DNA from: an uncultured Clostridia bacterium
Lineage (GTDB): Bacteria > Bacillota > Clostridia > Christensenellales > UBA1242
Direction of reading: 5' to 3'
Length of the DNA stretch: 64,000 nucleotides
Assembly (NCBI GenBank): GCA_934757865.1
Contig: CAKVLS010000001.1
Location: 1-64,000, forward strand
Below, one piece after another: positions 37,101 to 42,947 of the stretch. How positions within the stretch are numbered: position 1 is the first letter of the stretch; each line of letters starts with the position of its first letter. The notes below the pieces were generated by a model. The model did not search any database and was not told the DNA's origin. It worked only from the letters and a program-made list of their open reading frames with translations. The position numbers were made by a program, and so were the translations under genes.

Positions 37101-38481
37101 TATTATTAAGAGCTTGTATGTAGGTGGTCTAGTTGGTAGAGGACACAATACTCAAATAGCTGATGTTACAGTAGAAGCTAATATGGTAGGCTATTCTAGA
37201 TATAACTGCTATGTTGGTGGTATAGCTGGAAGCTTGACTTATGGTAAAGCAAGCGAGAACGAAGGTTTGACAGCTTCTGTAACTAATGTAAAAGTTATTA
37301 CAAAAGAGTCTCAAGGAACAGAAAGCTCTGAAGTCTTGATTCCTAAAGAATATCGTTTAGAAAACGGCTTTGGACTTGACGAAGTTCTAACAGGCGCTAC
37401 ACAAGATAATGCTATAGGCGTTAATATTGGTGGCTTCTCTAATGCAGGCAATAGCTATGTCGGTGGTATCGTTGGTTATATTGCTGGTAAATATACTAAG
37501 ACATACCAAACTCAAGCTGTTATCCGCAAGGCTTTGAATAGAGCAAATGTTGTATCTTATACACATAGCGATATATCTAGAACATATAATGGCGGTATCG
37601 CAGGTTATATGACAGAGAACTCACTTCTAGAAATAACCGAAAACATTGGCAGACTAAAATCTGCAACTTACGGATTTGATTATATCGGTGGTATAGCTGG
37701 TATGGTAGACGGCGGTTCTGAGATAATCAACTCTGTAAACAAAGGCGAATTAGAGTGTAGCCAATTTGCATCAGTACTATCTTATAGCGGTGGTATCGGT
37801 GGATATTTGAGAGGCGGTTCTAATGTTTCTTATAGTGCCAATGTTGGTACATCTTATAAGAATGTAGATTCTACTAAGATATTCTCAGCAGGAGCATTTG
37901 GATATGTAGAAAAAGATGTTACAGGTACAATGCCAGTTGTTAAGTATGTAGTATTTAGCGATAATACTGATTGCTACAAGTTTGATGGCGAAAATTCTAT
38001 CGGCTACTATGGTGATGGAGAACTTACTCCAGCCGAAGAAGGTCAATTTACTATACTATGTATTACAAGCATGCAAGATACTACTATTGCAGGTATATTT
38101 GATACAAGCATCTGGAACTTAGTAACTCAAGATGTTGACTATAACACTAGATACTCTCTAGAGTTTGACGCAACACTTCTAGCAGCTTACTATGTACAAG
38201 AAACAGATGGTATTAAATCATACGCTCCAATAGGCCCTGGTGCTAGCTTACCTGTTGGTACAGAGATTATCCTTGTTATCAAGTCAAACGACGACTTGGC
38301 TAATAAGCGTATAGTTATAAAAGTTGACGGCGTAGATGTAGCTCGTGAGGCAACACTATGTGCAGTTATCGGTGGAGGAACTATTACTATAGATACTTCT
38401 GAAGGCGCAGTTAATAATGCTATTAGCATTAGATTGCCAGCTAACGGAATGACTGACATCTCTGTTACAACAAAAGCTTAA
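22135..38481 (+). CDS. Giant GLUG-repeat / Ig-like surface lipoprotein (5,448 aa), paralogue of giant 1
   Basis: Residues 1-22 are a textbook lipoprotein signal (MKKFFSIL...LLAGC22). The next residues, NEDRYGNLTI, mirror NEDKYANMSI of giant 1, so the two are paralogues at least at the N-terminus. Ig-like regions lie near 520-582 and 1598-1633. Header modules lie near 971-1012, 2378-2436, 3055-3130, 3850-3924, 4477-4543 and 4880-4946, with GLUG arrays between (about 1095-1426, 2503-2702, 3169-3502, 3958-4366, 4993-5233). A four-cysteine cluster (C2138-x5-C2144-x2-C2147-x2-C2150) interrupts an Ig-like region and is unusual for a surface protein. The last ~110 residues form a separate beta-type domain without GLUG motifs, absent from giant 1. 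No enzyme motif is seen. A role in surface adhesion, matrix or cell-cell contact is inferred only from architecture. Confidence 0.85.
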   Translation: MKKFFSILFIFCLGFLGLLAGCNEDRYGNLTITIATEQERAEDGSITLYVGDEPEDITVTMGGIPSNFNVVPSFSLSENIVKIGEVNHMLDNGVRKTIEGIAPGYTVLTAYTSEGLKSASLKINVIKKAESISANSDYKLAVIRRPGFSTKIDTNEAISILPKDSNQNTIKYTLATEGLTDIISLRDNTITVLEGANLSAEKEFQIKAEVVNHKGEVNEDVEPTYLNVRILDDITEDNIKLYQSQTQNPPVNALNPIENTLILSKNYVENNITYVFIAVKTTETIGVSAPENTNASPVLVSFVQKFTSAGYQFFEYRLQAIRYSQETTLKFGVYVEGYSDAYTFETDIKVECQLYIKNFAVNDVTLADGVKHSITLYTNEQTSGAKLKIAVSNPREILASDARFSVALYNVETGEMVNYDNISNYFSITNIVNNSRLNDGWYMKEVTFNVRLQAGNLDVDDSGKYELVITSERPLMYATKATTSVLINIVEGIKSIDNISYDGEVHDNEPIRLRYEKDAEPLEVTLNATPENATAFETLYATSSNSSIVRVEKVGTYSNKFRIYPVKVGEADVVFGSKNLTSTLIYRVSVYDDIDDFYVSIDEFSQSKYIGKSTVSGYNLTSAVIKVNDASSSSAEIRLNINAIPATAQYYTIKYEVKKVGQTENLASDGTYIYDDYFRLNTRKNTFQFIKHNANDKYLVTVTLENYDGSFTTKQFEVSSYIPITYINMTLTQDVLYNPNNLSYFDLNNAAKSYTKTQATISVNRDATYGYKENIFYEVVVDGAVNENILLRTDNLFELNKDFKIDSYPKKVYITAYALEFGEKRVEVTKQITIHNPVTVEDMAVEGDINGDILYFKLGVDNTKDIKVTVNPSVNLFNGNIKWVQYAEGTTTVLDFADNGSGLMTAVDTENAIFSVEAHGNNRFTISAKKAGNARLILIPEDKIKEVNGSKYIYNWDKAIELFVQVADGSKENPYHVANLQDFRAIQNAMDKYYVLTSNIVAEDNWSPLGLDTLTPLTGGIKGLYSRVIDAAAGTKYTVQYEISNVSYATSMPTGQQYFGLIYQLGSVDALDAELDHIVVNYSYIQAEFNSNLTFGGLVAVNYGNILNSKVTMNNIAVGISGLATDFGGLVGKNYGTIDNSEVDNSVNLNATITIKNGVTPVNIIALNIGGLVGNAVSGTLNGCQKDYTENIARNVSFGDQGYDINVSIKVLAEDTLDVSLKDKIAVGGVCGKITNTNSTKVFVNDFAVTGSITADTANNVGGIVGKISAEKYKDKTEESIGVNLFNCLSNARVTGYINVGGVVGYAINANISYCSAENYRDTQTTRRPFVTGSSYVGGFAGYVGSSNIDHSYFVTYFENAEGFNSDSVSENNSDIIATGDAAFVGGFIASIELSDENIITSAAFIGNIYVQTADKSNTSGFVGWYNGTGQITNIVVRGWGSQGISSTRGTSSAVITGNYYSTFNNPTVVASINEVFDKNGSFTDESIWKTTRTINNNLPYLIDGQGNILFAFLPININVDIIKNGEGLTPDKEDSIRNDGYIALDDPNKVVVLYLNELNSGALTAEQLLALNTYKITSFAHITIDPLTLKTLRLTISSNNNTVVRIENDKLIVLKEGYARITIASKLNADYKAEFIVVVKRGFNDYGLYESSNMTAETIVKDNIDEPVKIIVNKVQALYEKASYDRTVDGNKYSLITSSDVYVKYTLESDDYVDAFIINTNWQRTDGNPYTEVHINNLTSIFAKAVLKKRNAQGQDVNVGPIKVTAVPFVNYTYFGTTYTYVYDYLTYNFYVEIFNGASNISFESNSTNVEITQLQSFIYGVIMDTDTIEDEIKYYVEYNGKIVDLNASTEESMINLTKNAVTNETIFGEDGISVKGKYNKFTVSFENSTEVIKENKVFKIIYYSALVPTIKATMTITVVPQNIVSADIGLYSNKDTYNKNKDGTETFIFNAQVALLTVEIYPDFSKFDRFDITYTSSNGTSLSINQLKYNKNATETDDPFTDYKDSGSQYIIGYGMKVAKASGQEPLLGSDSGIYSYSKIYYFSLLIGSNVPDLTVYTVNLTFFSDNEVVEPRNISYTFRSLSAPTLSLGVKDESLKGLLPLGTKNELNVIASNFTGDIEWKAEIEVGNSSAPIKCADGENCGKCITCLNKNYALLESLIPTQDADGKYYLTIPADNFELIGKRIKITASITKSENNETFNKTESMFVDVTLFTVTGMEVEGLSQDMLKLPIYTPYALKTTLSAVYSEDVKYENYAGNTGNYTIANLIAKLKEQISMADVWNLVLESSTDEEETPSTLQKLVKNSSILYNAAFECISYGDYFALYGSTVDIISTLRAVANITYVDGIPTFVTDGTGTTYSKQFNCAFTYQNDIKNPIPISSQEEFEAMEEGKDYRLVKDILLKDYTPLDTRILSLDGNGYTIYISSFADDLVTTNIGLFSAIQAADSTQEATMIYNVKVYYLQNTVVTETVAEGGNIVESYSVPNIRNHVELNILAHSSYNFGGIAGVNNGIITNCEVNGLIVINIDNDILTESYVGGLAGQNAGYITNSKVYDFSLSAAGNIGGVAGINTKTISSTFTDEIDINNYSTNTQLFYTGGFVCENDDDALILECYTQGRRSERDVTFVNTYNSLVTSGTAGGFAYRNSGKITDCYSNICINASAFSAGFIFLNEDDAVIDKCYSISRVAFNSRAASPFTGIGKSGGVTVSYSGTISNCYFLTDRYNVFSNEPASPLSQREFNSSSSFNGYNFRYNTSDPKEAEGYTWYIAEGRPRLAQTDIATYSRYIYAGKSKNYVANSEVYFKYKEDAHKWYAYNAQTGYDTSKEMVISRRATTIFYEKVKGTDVLRYYFKKALGADGKQLYKEDNGVQYALYEIDDPDLTGNTYFLNSDKTRMLYNGVGVDVVDKAIDITLACYDEIYTEENGNVQVGTDGGEGKSLWKNISTDEICYYINDSKRPYITPNEGSIATDSIRYIDSIDIISVLYKDGDSSSLVDLSVDDNGQCDFTYIKTADELGIAASGTVPYINLYYGGGYSYRKLDSVIYKYANGDGEVMGSKTNPYLIYDTVSYNTYFKDKFNGNTSLSDANRREYYRLVADIDFGFKQISTSNRILFGYVEGNGMTIKNITLTYVSGDEETTAFGLFAESFDSIVNNLTLNIIEIASSAHTYVGGLVGRARTDYTTIDSKAMFNGYEIQNFDGVPSYLKRNYFNNIVISKVDENSTTLTNTGLVLGRNFVGGLVGFMTGNTRINNIDVNINVNSVYVQDATTAGKYNTYQRLEDGDDSSNIKALFDNTEDLNGKNNEEVNYYLNRRLSYAGLVVGVLDTDAPTNEDKGNIEGYNANALFVHDKFTAAGFVIGGVIGLIANDYNIVQNINVTLEEEQSIRGTLYTGGLVGENRGQITTSTIAYETDKENEIAPVSSARVNTTFFNNNMPTVAIGGLVGFNNGGKIYSSISHVDVRNPLATIAGGAVGRSIKGEYNKVLVSGSVRAKSIMGGFTGTVNSSSIYTGKTGIGRKEQADVYPNDGSDIGEDKWVPINSTIADVYVSCIAANNWLLDDYPYLTEKKSVKRVAGGFIGSEALTTEYFRNLDNTDIKIAAIKTEFTKIYSSITGSFYTYSLYYGSTGETVAPASYMPVAYISAFDDVKLFTSKYDENEENYDMYQYLYPYLAVNTLNRSDANTLVGMTHYEIAYGTVTEYTGDNLTLNNETTPTTAKYKIGLETDFDVKSNQYINRISKTYANKALTENRTTNTLYYEYTGLKENARQNATTLIIERDDLGKITSKKLEVVEKYNIYSAFASDDDFDINADTFYNSLSSETRSMYPKIKINTVGLSWNNYAGTEFSKDEEGYFLIESAKDLATLASAVNGSKTYTEEGSTKSYSTAKYRLVSDIDISGKEWTAIGGNGISFGGEFDGNYHTIRGVLSNKISTFIYSGIFGYVKDATIKNLTCVGGTVTGDFVGGIIGSAENSKIIGCTNSNTVIGNYSAGGIVGLSFESVITNCYNRGKISINEKDTTYTDSYVGGIVGKSSKDTITYSGVLDNAKVVNSGDIEVTNNKTSYTSSIEKKGSIFVGGFVGYMNGGSFNVSSKQYIYNEGNITVDSNAHKMYIGGAFGRMITAGFETAISTDYGVAYIRNNGNITVDDSNVFTTSNSSDYYVTKLEGRSGTESDLAIAYVGIGGVIGSYYFTSAVNKEFGRVGLLANNGDIFFDNQKSSKCIGGVGGVIGSIDSIKTYIDQSYNTGKVEVRVNAGKTNINLGVGGILGFALGEKGMSALNISSISNCYNMGNISSNGNGGVWSGGIFGLAGTTSDGQYVLGDGGEILSNDASYTLADLTVVDVSYCYNTGSITGANDNLYGKGALLGYGAGVNCGESGSAHYNYYLVGSADYAFATFAKNIDASTGVETETSNYRVDAPNNYSQRTSNTLKLDEENVGVGYLLENGVWIQEVTTWYPTLKANYEVLYWNDNYEPLSVEGESFIIDSAEKLAYLSYAVNKGILSTQNAKFVLKDNIDMANRYFTPIGNTDFAFRGEFNGSGYSIKNITINAGSALNITDSENIDNQLSIGSLFGFINGGKIKNTGLVSPIISDVDYASGFAYSMSNGSEMQYCYLDSFEITDPDAVKALKGSNSVKLYKEGNISGYKMVAGFANMLNSSNISRSYVNVNIGTRVGNSGSYKGYLAGFVNEVTDSMIQDSYVGQGINNDSLYSYETTDNLVSSDITSSYMFNKTINKENGRLITSNGLIVGGDSGEACTSVVHTFNLSPTIYVRGYNSSYENINSSTASVSTSISNTTNISPTSDNLEKDGWDVINVWSYEYSLLGDISGNDEYPATIRGLGQNWYNTECVDLDLKNVVGDSITKRDSVDITGNRSLFIYYEVSTPEQLAWISRMVNTGKLNGKDSAGNQYVIKLMNDIDLQGRTWTPIGTLDYPFGCKFDFNGYDISNLIMDTTNINFAGLFGYTNGAYITGGSISNEYINIEFTDEDANNQAIIKSLYVGGLVGRGHNTQIADVTVEANMVGYSRYNCYVGGIAGSLTYGKASENEGLTASVTNVKVITKESQGTESSEVLIPKEYRLENGFGLDEVLTGATQDNAIGVNIGGFSNAGNSYVGGIVGYIAGKYTKTYQTQAVIRKALNRANVVSYTHSDISRTYNGGIAGYMTENSLLEITENIGRLKSATYGFDYIGGIAGMVDGGSEIINSVNKGELECSQFASVLSYSGGIGGYLRGGSNVSYSANVGTSYKNVDSTKIFSAGAFGYVEKDVTGTMPVVKYVVFSDNTDCYKFDGENSIGYYGDGELTPAEEGQFTILCITSMQDTTIAGIFDTSIWNLVTQDVDYNTRYSLEFDATLLAAYYVQETDGIKSYAPIGPGASLPVGTEIILVIKSNDDLANKRIVIKVDGVDVAREATLCAVIGGGTITIDTSEGAVNNAISIRLPANGMTDISVTTKA
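25415..26420 (+). repeat. First GLUG repeat array of giant gene 2
   Basis: Repeated GG-[L/I/V]-V-G cores (near 25420, 25517, 25645, 25815, 25917, 26035, 26145 and 26290) are spaced irregularly. Glycine codons are almost only GGT/GGC, plus some GGA in the middle position. Similar arrays follow each later header module of this gene. Confidence 0.7.
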
Positions 38482-38516
38482 CTTTTGATAGCTTATTGTT
38501 AAACTAAATGTTTAAT

Positions 38517-38551
38517 AAAAAAAGACACAAGAAATTGTGTCTTTTTTTTGT
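38517..38551 (+). terminator. Intrinsic terminator after giant gene 2
   Basis: A 12-bp stem (AAAAAGACACAA/TTGTGTCTTTTT) with a GAAA loop is followed by more T residues. Confidence 0.9.
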
Positions 38552-38675
38552 TTCAATTTTAATTTCAATTCTTATATTTATTTCTATTTTATAAGTTGCC
38601 AATTAAATGCGGTATTATCTTGCTATCATCTGTACGGATACATATATAACAGCTATATAAACAATAGCCATCTTT

Positions 38676-38881
38676 ATATAAGATAAATAATATATATTAT
38701 ATAATATTATATATAGTATTTGTTAACGGCTGAGAGTTTTTAACTGTTATAAGTATTATAAATTTTTTGACGGCTGAACAAATAGATGCCACTTAGTCTT
38801 AATAGAGGAGTGGTAGGGCTATTGATATTTTATGCGTCTTTAATTGGTTTTGCGGCGTGCTATAACAAAATTTGGCAATAA
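38676..38881 (+). pseudogene. Possible relic of a third giant-lipoprotein start
   Basis: An AT-repeat tract (about 38685-38718), like those preceding both giant genes, is followed 68 bases later by a 31-codon frame (38786-38881). It reads as a signal peptide: an arginine, a hydrophobic stretch, then GFAACYN before a stop. The AACYN end recalls the lipobox starts AGCNED and TGCNED. No ribosome site precedes the ATG. It may be chance; the only supporting points are the position, the AT tract and the signal-like composition. The remainder of 38552-38969 holds no other gene that I can see. Confidence 0.2.
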
Positions 38882-38907
38882 AAAACCGCCTATTTGTGTG
38901 GGCGGCT
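38878..38907 (-). terminator. Minus-strand hairpin with T run upstream of rpoB
   Basis: On the minus strand GCCGCC, a ten-base loop and GGCGG are followed by TTTTTT, the form of an intrinsic terminator. No minus-strand gene lies upstream of it (rpoB and its leader are on the plus strand). It may stop antisense transcripts or be left over from a lost gene. Confidence 0.5.
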
Positions 38908-38969
38908 AAAGTATTTTGTAATTTGTCAAGCAAAATGGGTAAAATTGTCAAAAAAATATGAAAAAATCA

Positions 38970-38998
38970 TTGACTTATTGACATATAGATGCTAAAAT
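38970..38998 (+). promoter_or_regulatory. Promoter of rpoB-rpoC
   Basis: TTGACT (38970-38975), 17 bases and TAAAAT (38993-38998) form a good sigma-A promoter. A second TTGACA at 38978 overlaps the spacer but has no matching -10. The leader to rpoB would be about 175 nt and includes the compact palindrome TTACTTGTAAGTAA at 39051-39064. Confidence 0.65.
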
Positions 38999-39180
38999 AA
39001 AGCTTGCATTATATTGGATAATTGTCTTTATGGGCATTTTTCTTGAAATTTTACTTGTAAGTAATATTACAATATCATACTTTTGGAGTAGCTGGCAAGT
39101 ATTTTTAAGATGTTTTATAAAAATTTTCACAAAGACCACTTATTCAACAAATACAATTTAATATGATTAAAGGAGCCTAT

Positions 39181-42100
39181 ATGGTACAGTCTAAACCTAG
39201 CATTAAAAATGTTATGTACGGTAAAGTAGAAAGAAAGAACTTTGCGAAAATCTCAGAGCCTATTGAGATGCCTTATCTACTTGATGTACAAAAAGAAGCC
39301 TACAAACAATTTTTGGAAAAAGGCATCGGCGAAATCCTAGAGGAGTTTTCACCAATTACTGATTATAGTAACAAGGCAGAGATTTATTTTACCAATTATA
39401 CCCTAGACCAAACTAGCAAATATACTCGTGAGGAGTGTATTAGAAAGGGTGTTACATATTCAGTAGCTCTAAAAGCAAGAGCAAGACTAGTAAGAAAAGA
39501 GGACGGAGAAGTAATCGAGCAAGATGTATTCCTTGGCGATGTTCCTCTTATGACTGAAGAAGGCTCTTTTATTTTTAACGGTATCCAAAGAGTAGTTGTC
39601 AGCCAAATCGTAAGATCTCCATCAGCTTACTTTGAGACAGAGCAAGATGATAAGACTGGTAAATGGCTATACAAAGGCACTATCATACCTACAAGAGGTA
39701 CTTGGATCGAAGTAGAGCAAAATGTTAACGATTTACTAAAAGTAGTTGTTGATAGAAGTGCAAAAGTATCTTTTGGTGTATTCCTAAAGTGCTTTGGCTA
39801 CAACGCTGTAGAAATTGCAGAGATGTTTGGTAACGATCCACTTGTTATCAATACTTTGTCAAAAGAAACTCAACTTACTCAAGAAGACGCTTTGATTGAG
39901 TTTGCTAAAAAGACAAGACCTGCAGATATCCCATCAGCAGAAGCTACTCGTACATTTATTAACGATTTGTTCTTCTCACATAGATATTATAACCTAGCTC
40001 GTGTTGGTAGATACAAACTTGACAAAAAGCTATCTATCGCAACAAGAATCACTGGCGAAACTGCATTTAACGACATCGTAATAGGCAAAAAAGTCGTTGT
40101 TGCAAAAGGCGAAAGAATTGAAGCCGATGTAGCTAGACAAATCCAAGAAGCTGGTATCAACGAAGTATGGGTAAGAGCAAGAGATAACAAAGGCGCTTTC
40201 CGTACAGAAGGTACAGAGTTCGTTGGACACAAAGTTGTTGGTAACAACAGAGTTCATTTGTCATCTTTCTTTAAGTGTGACGAAGAGGCTCTTGGTATCA
40301 AAGAGATGGTTCACTATCCAACTTTGCAAAAGATTTTGAAAGAGAACAAAACTCAAGAAGAAAGAGAAGATGCTATAAGAGAGAATGCAAAGGCTCTTAT
40401 GAGCATGCAACTTACAATGGACGATATTATAGCTACATTTAGCTATCACCTAGGACTAAACAATGGTATAGGTCAAATAGATAATATCGACCACCTAGCT
40501 AATAGAAGAATAGCTTCTGTCGGCGAACTAATGGCAGGAGCATTTAGAAGTGGTGTTAACAAGCTAGCAAGTGTTATCAAAGAGACTTTGCAAGCACAAG
40601 ACTTGTCAACAATCAACCCATCTTCAATCATCAATGCAAGACCTATCAACAAGGCTTTGAAAGATTTCTTAGCAAGTTCACAGTTGTCACAACTTATGGA
40701 TCAAGTTAACCCAATCAGTGAGTTAACTCAAAAGAGAAAAATGTCAGCCGTAGGTCCTGGCGGTGTTAAGAAAGAAAGAGCAACTGCAGAAGTTCGTGAT
40801 ATTCACTATTCACACTATGGCAGAATCTGCGCACTAGAAACACCAGAAGGCCAAGGTATCGGTCTTATCACTTCTATTGCAACTTATGCAAAAATTAATG
40901 AATACGGTTTCCTTCTATCTCCATATAGAGTAGTAGACAAAGAAAAAGGTGTTGTAACTGATAAAGTTGTTTACCTAATGGCCGATGAAGAAGAAAATTG
41001 CTATATGGCACAAGCTATTGAGCCACTTGACGAAGAGGGCAGATTTATCAATAAGAGAATTATTTGCCGTCACAGAGATACTGTTGTAGAAGTTCCTTCT
41101 AGCCAAATCGACTATGTCGATGTCAGCCCAAGACAATTTATCTCTGCCGCTACATGCCTAATCCCATTCCTAGCTAACGACGATACAGCCCGTGCAATGA
41201 TGGGTTCTAACATGCAACGTCAGGCAGTGCCTCTACTAACTACCGAGTCACCTATGATTGGTACTGGTATTGAGTACAAGATCGCAGTTGATAGCGGTGC
41301 TATGATCCTTGCAAAAAATCCTGGTTTCGTTTCTTATGTTTCAGGTACTGAAATAAGAGTTAAGAACGATAACGGAGATACAGATACATATAGACTTACT
41401 AAGTTTGCAAAAACTAACCAAGATACATGTATCAACCAAAAACCTGCTGTAGTTAAAGGTCAAAGAGTAGAAAAAGGCGACACAATCGCAGATGGTTTCT
41501 CTACCCAAAACGGCGAACTTGCCCTAGGTAAAAATATGGTTATCGCATATATGAACTGGGAAGGTTACAACTACGAGGACGCTATTCTAATTTCTGAAAG
41601 AATAGTTAAAGAAGATATATTTACTTCTATCACTTTGAAGGTAGAAGATATCAAAGCTAGAGCAACTAAACTTGGTGATGAAGAGATTACAAGAGATATC
41701 CCTAACCTAAGTGAAGATGCTCTTAAGAACCTAGACGAAAATGGTATCATTAGAGTTGGTGCTGAAGTAAGACCTGGCGATATCCTTGTTGGTAAAGTTA
41801 CTCCAAAGGGCGAAACAGAGCTTACCCCAGAAGAAAGACTACTAAGAGCTATCTTTGGCGAAAAGGCTAGAGAAGTAAGAGATACATCACTTCGTGTACA
41901 ACACGGACATGGCGGTATAGTTGTTGATGTTCAAGTATTTACAAGAAAGAACAAAGACGAACTAGAGCCAGGCGTTAACACTATGGTAAAAGTCTTTGTT
42001 GCTCAAAAGCGTAAGCTTTCTGTCGGCGATAAAATGGCTGGACGTCATGGTAACAAAGGTGTTGTTTCTAGAGTATTACCAGAAGCTGATATGCCATTTA

Positions 42101-42933
42101 TGGGCAACGGCAGACCTGTAGATATCGTTCTTAACCCACTAGGTATCCCTAGCCGTATGAACGTAGGACAGGTTCTAGAAGTTCTACTTGGCAAAGTAGC
42201 AAAAGCTCTTGATTGGAAGGTTGCAGTTCCAGTATTCGACTGCGCTAACGAAAAAGATATTTTTGCTTTGCTTAACGAATATAAACCAGAAATTGATGCT
42301 TGCTACGGAAAAGATACAACTGATGTTGTAGATGGCAAGATGACATTATATGATGGCAGAACAGGTGAGCCATTTGAAAACCGTGTTACAGTCGGCGTAA
42401 TGTATATGATTAAGCTAGACCACATGGTTGATAGTAAGATGCATGCTCGTTCTACCGGACCTTACTCACTAGTTACTCAACAACCTCTTGGCGGTAAAGC
42501 TATGTTTGGTGGTCAAAGATTTGGTGAGATGGAAGTTTGGGCGCTAGAAGCATACGGCGTATCTAAACTACTACAAGAGATGCTAACTGTAAAATCTGAT
42601 GATGTTACAGGCAGAAATAGAACATACGAAGCAATCGTAAAAGGTCAACCTATTGTTGAACCTGGCGTTCCAGAGTCATTTAAGGTACTTGTAAAAGAGC
42701 TTCAAAGTTTGTGTCTAGATATTAGAATTCTTAACGAGAACAAACAAGAGATACCTATCGATGACCTTAACAAAGATTACGATGAGCCTGTTCCTTTCAA
42801 TCCTCCAAAAGAAAAAGTGGACGAAGGTGAAGAAATAGACATTGTTCCAGAAACCGAAGAAACTGAAGAGTCAAATGACGAAGTATTCGAGAACTTTGAC
42901 GAAGACAGTTTGTTTGATGATATTGATGAATAA
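39181..42933 (+). CDS. rpoB: RNA polymerase beta subunit
   Basis: RpoB forms one pincer of the RNA polymerase core and part of its active centre. The 1,250-residue protein matches Firmicutes length and carries the family's blocks, including VGPGGVKKERA, HYSHYGRICALETPEG, NWEGYNYEDAI and GDKMAGRHGNKG. ATG 39181 is chosen because AAAGGAG (39169-39175) lies five bases upstream; the earlier ATG at 39163 precedes that site. The rifampicin pocket (Q501-G525) differs from the norm: Q517 where E. coli has H526, K520 for R529, L505 for F514 and V524 for L533. The C-terminus is a strongly acidic tail. Upstream lies a giant lipoprotein gene instead of the usual rplJ-rplL. rpoC follows 14 bases downstream, so the two are co-transcribed. 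Confidence 0.98.
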   Translation: MVQSKPSIKNVMYGKVERKNFAKISEPIEMPYLLDVQKEAYKQFLEKGIGEILEEFSPITDYSNKAEIYFTNYTLDQTSKYTREECIRKGVTYSVALKARARLVRKEDGEVIEQDVFLGDVPLMTEEGSFIFNGIQRVVVSQIVRSPSAYFETEQDDKTGKWLYKGTIIPTRGTWIEVEQNVNDLLKVVVDRSAKVSFGVFLKCFGYNAVEIAEMFGNDPLVINTLSKETQLTQEDALIEFAKKTRPADIPSAEATRTFINDLFFSHRYYNLARVGRYKLDKKLSIATRITGETAFNDIVIGKKVVVAKGERIEADVARQIQEAGINEVWVRARDNKGAFRTEGTEFVGHKVVGNNRVHLSSFFKCDEEALGIKEMVHYPTLQKILKENKTQEEREDAIRENAKALMSMQLTMDDIIATFSYHLGLNNGIGQIDNIDHLANRRIASVGELMAGAFRSGVNKLASVIKETLQAQDLSTINPSSIINARPINKALKDFLASSQLSQLMDQVNPISELTQKRKMSAVGPGGVKKERATAEVRDIHYSHYGRICALETPEGQGIGLITSIATYAKINEYGFLLSPYRVVDKEKGVVTDKVVYLMADEEENCYMAQAIEPLDEEGRFINKRIICRHRDTVVEVPSSQIDYVDVSPRQFISAATCLIPFLANDDTARAMMGSNMQRQAVPLLTTESPMIGTGIEYKIAVDSGAMILAKNPGFVSYVSGTEIRVKNDNGDTDTYRLTKFAKTNQDTCINQKPAVVKGQRVEKGDTIADGFSTQNGELALGKNMVIAYMNWEGYNYEDAILISERIVKEDIFTSITLKVEDIKARATKLGDEEITRDIPNLSEDALKNLDENGIIRVGAEVRPGDILVGKVTPKGETELTPEERLLRAIFGEKAREVRDTSLRVQHGHGGIVVDVQVFTRKNKDELEPGVNTMVKVFVAQKRKLSVGDKMAGRHGNKGVVSRVLPEADMPFMGNGRPVDIVLNPLGIPSRMNVGQVLEVLLGKVAKALDWKVAVPVFDCANEKDIFALLNEYKPEIDACYGKDTTDVVDGKMTLYDGRTGEPFENRVTVGVMYMIKLDHMVDSKMHARSTGPYSLVTQQPLGGKAMFGGQRFGEMEVWALEAYGVSKLLQEMLTVKSDDVTGRNRTYEAIVKGQPIVEPGVPESFKVLVKELQSLCLDIRILNENKQEIPIDDLNKDYDEPVPFNPPKEKVDEGEEIDIVPETEETEESNDEVFENFDEDSLFDDIDE

Positions 42934-42947
42934 GGAGAAAAGTTTAG

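Noticed and set aside
39051..39070. Palindrome TTACTTGTAAGTAA in the rpoB leader as an operator
   Set aside because: AT-rich palindromes of this size are common by chance here; no partner copy or regulator points to it.
39163..39180. Upstream in-frame ATG for rpoB
   Set aside because: The AAAGGAG site lies after it and fits the ATG at 39181.
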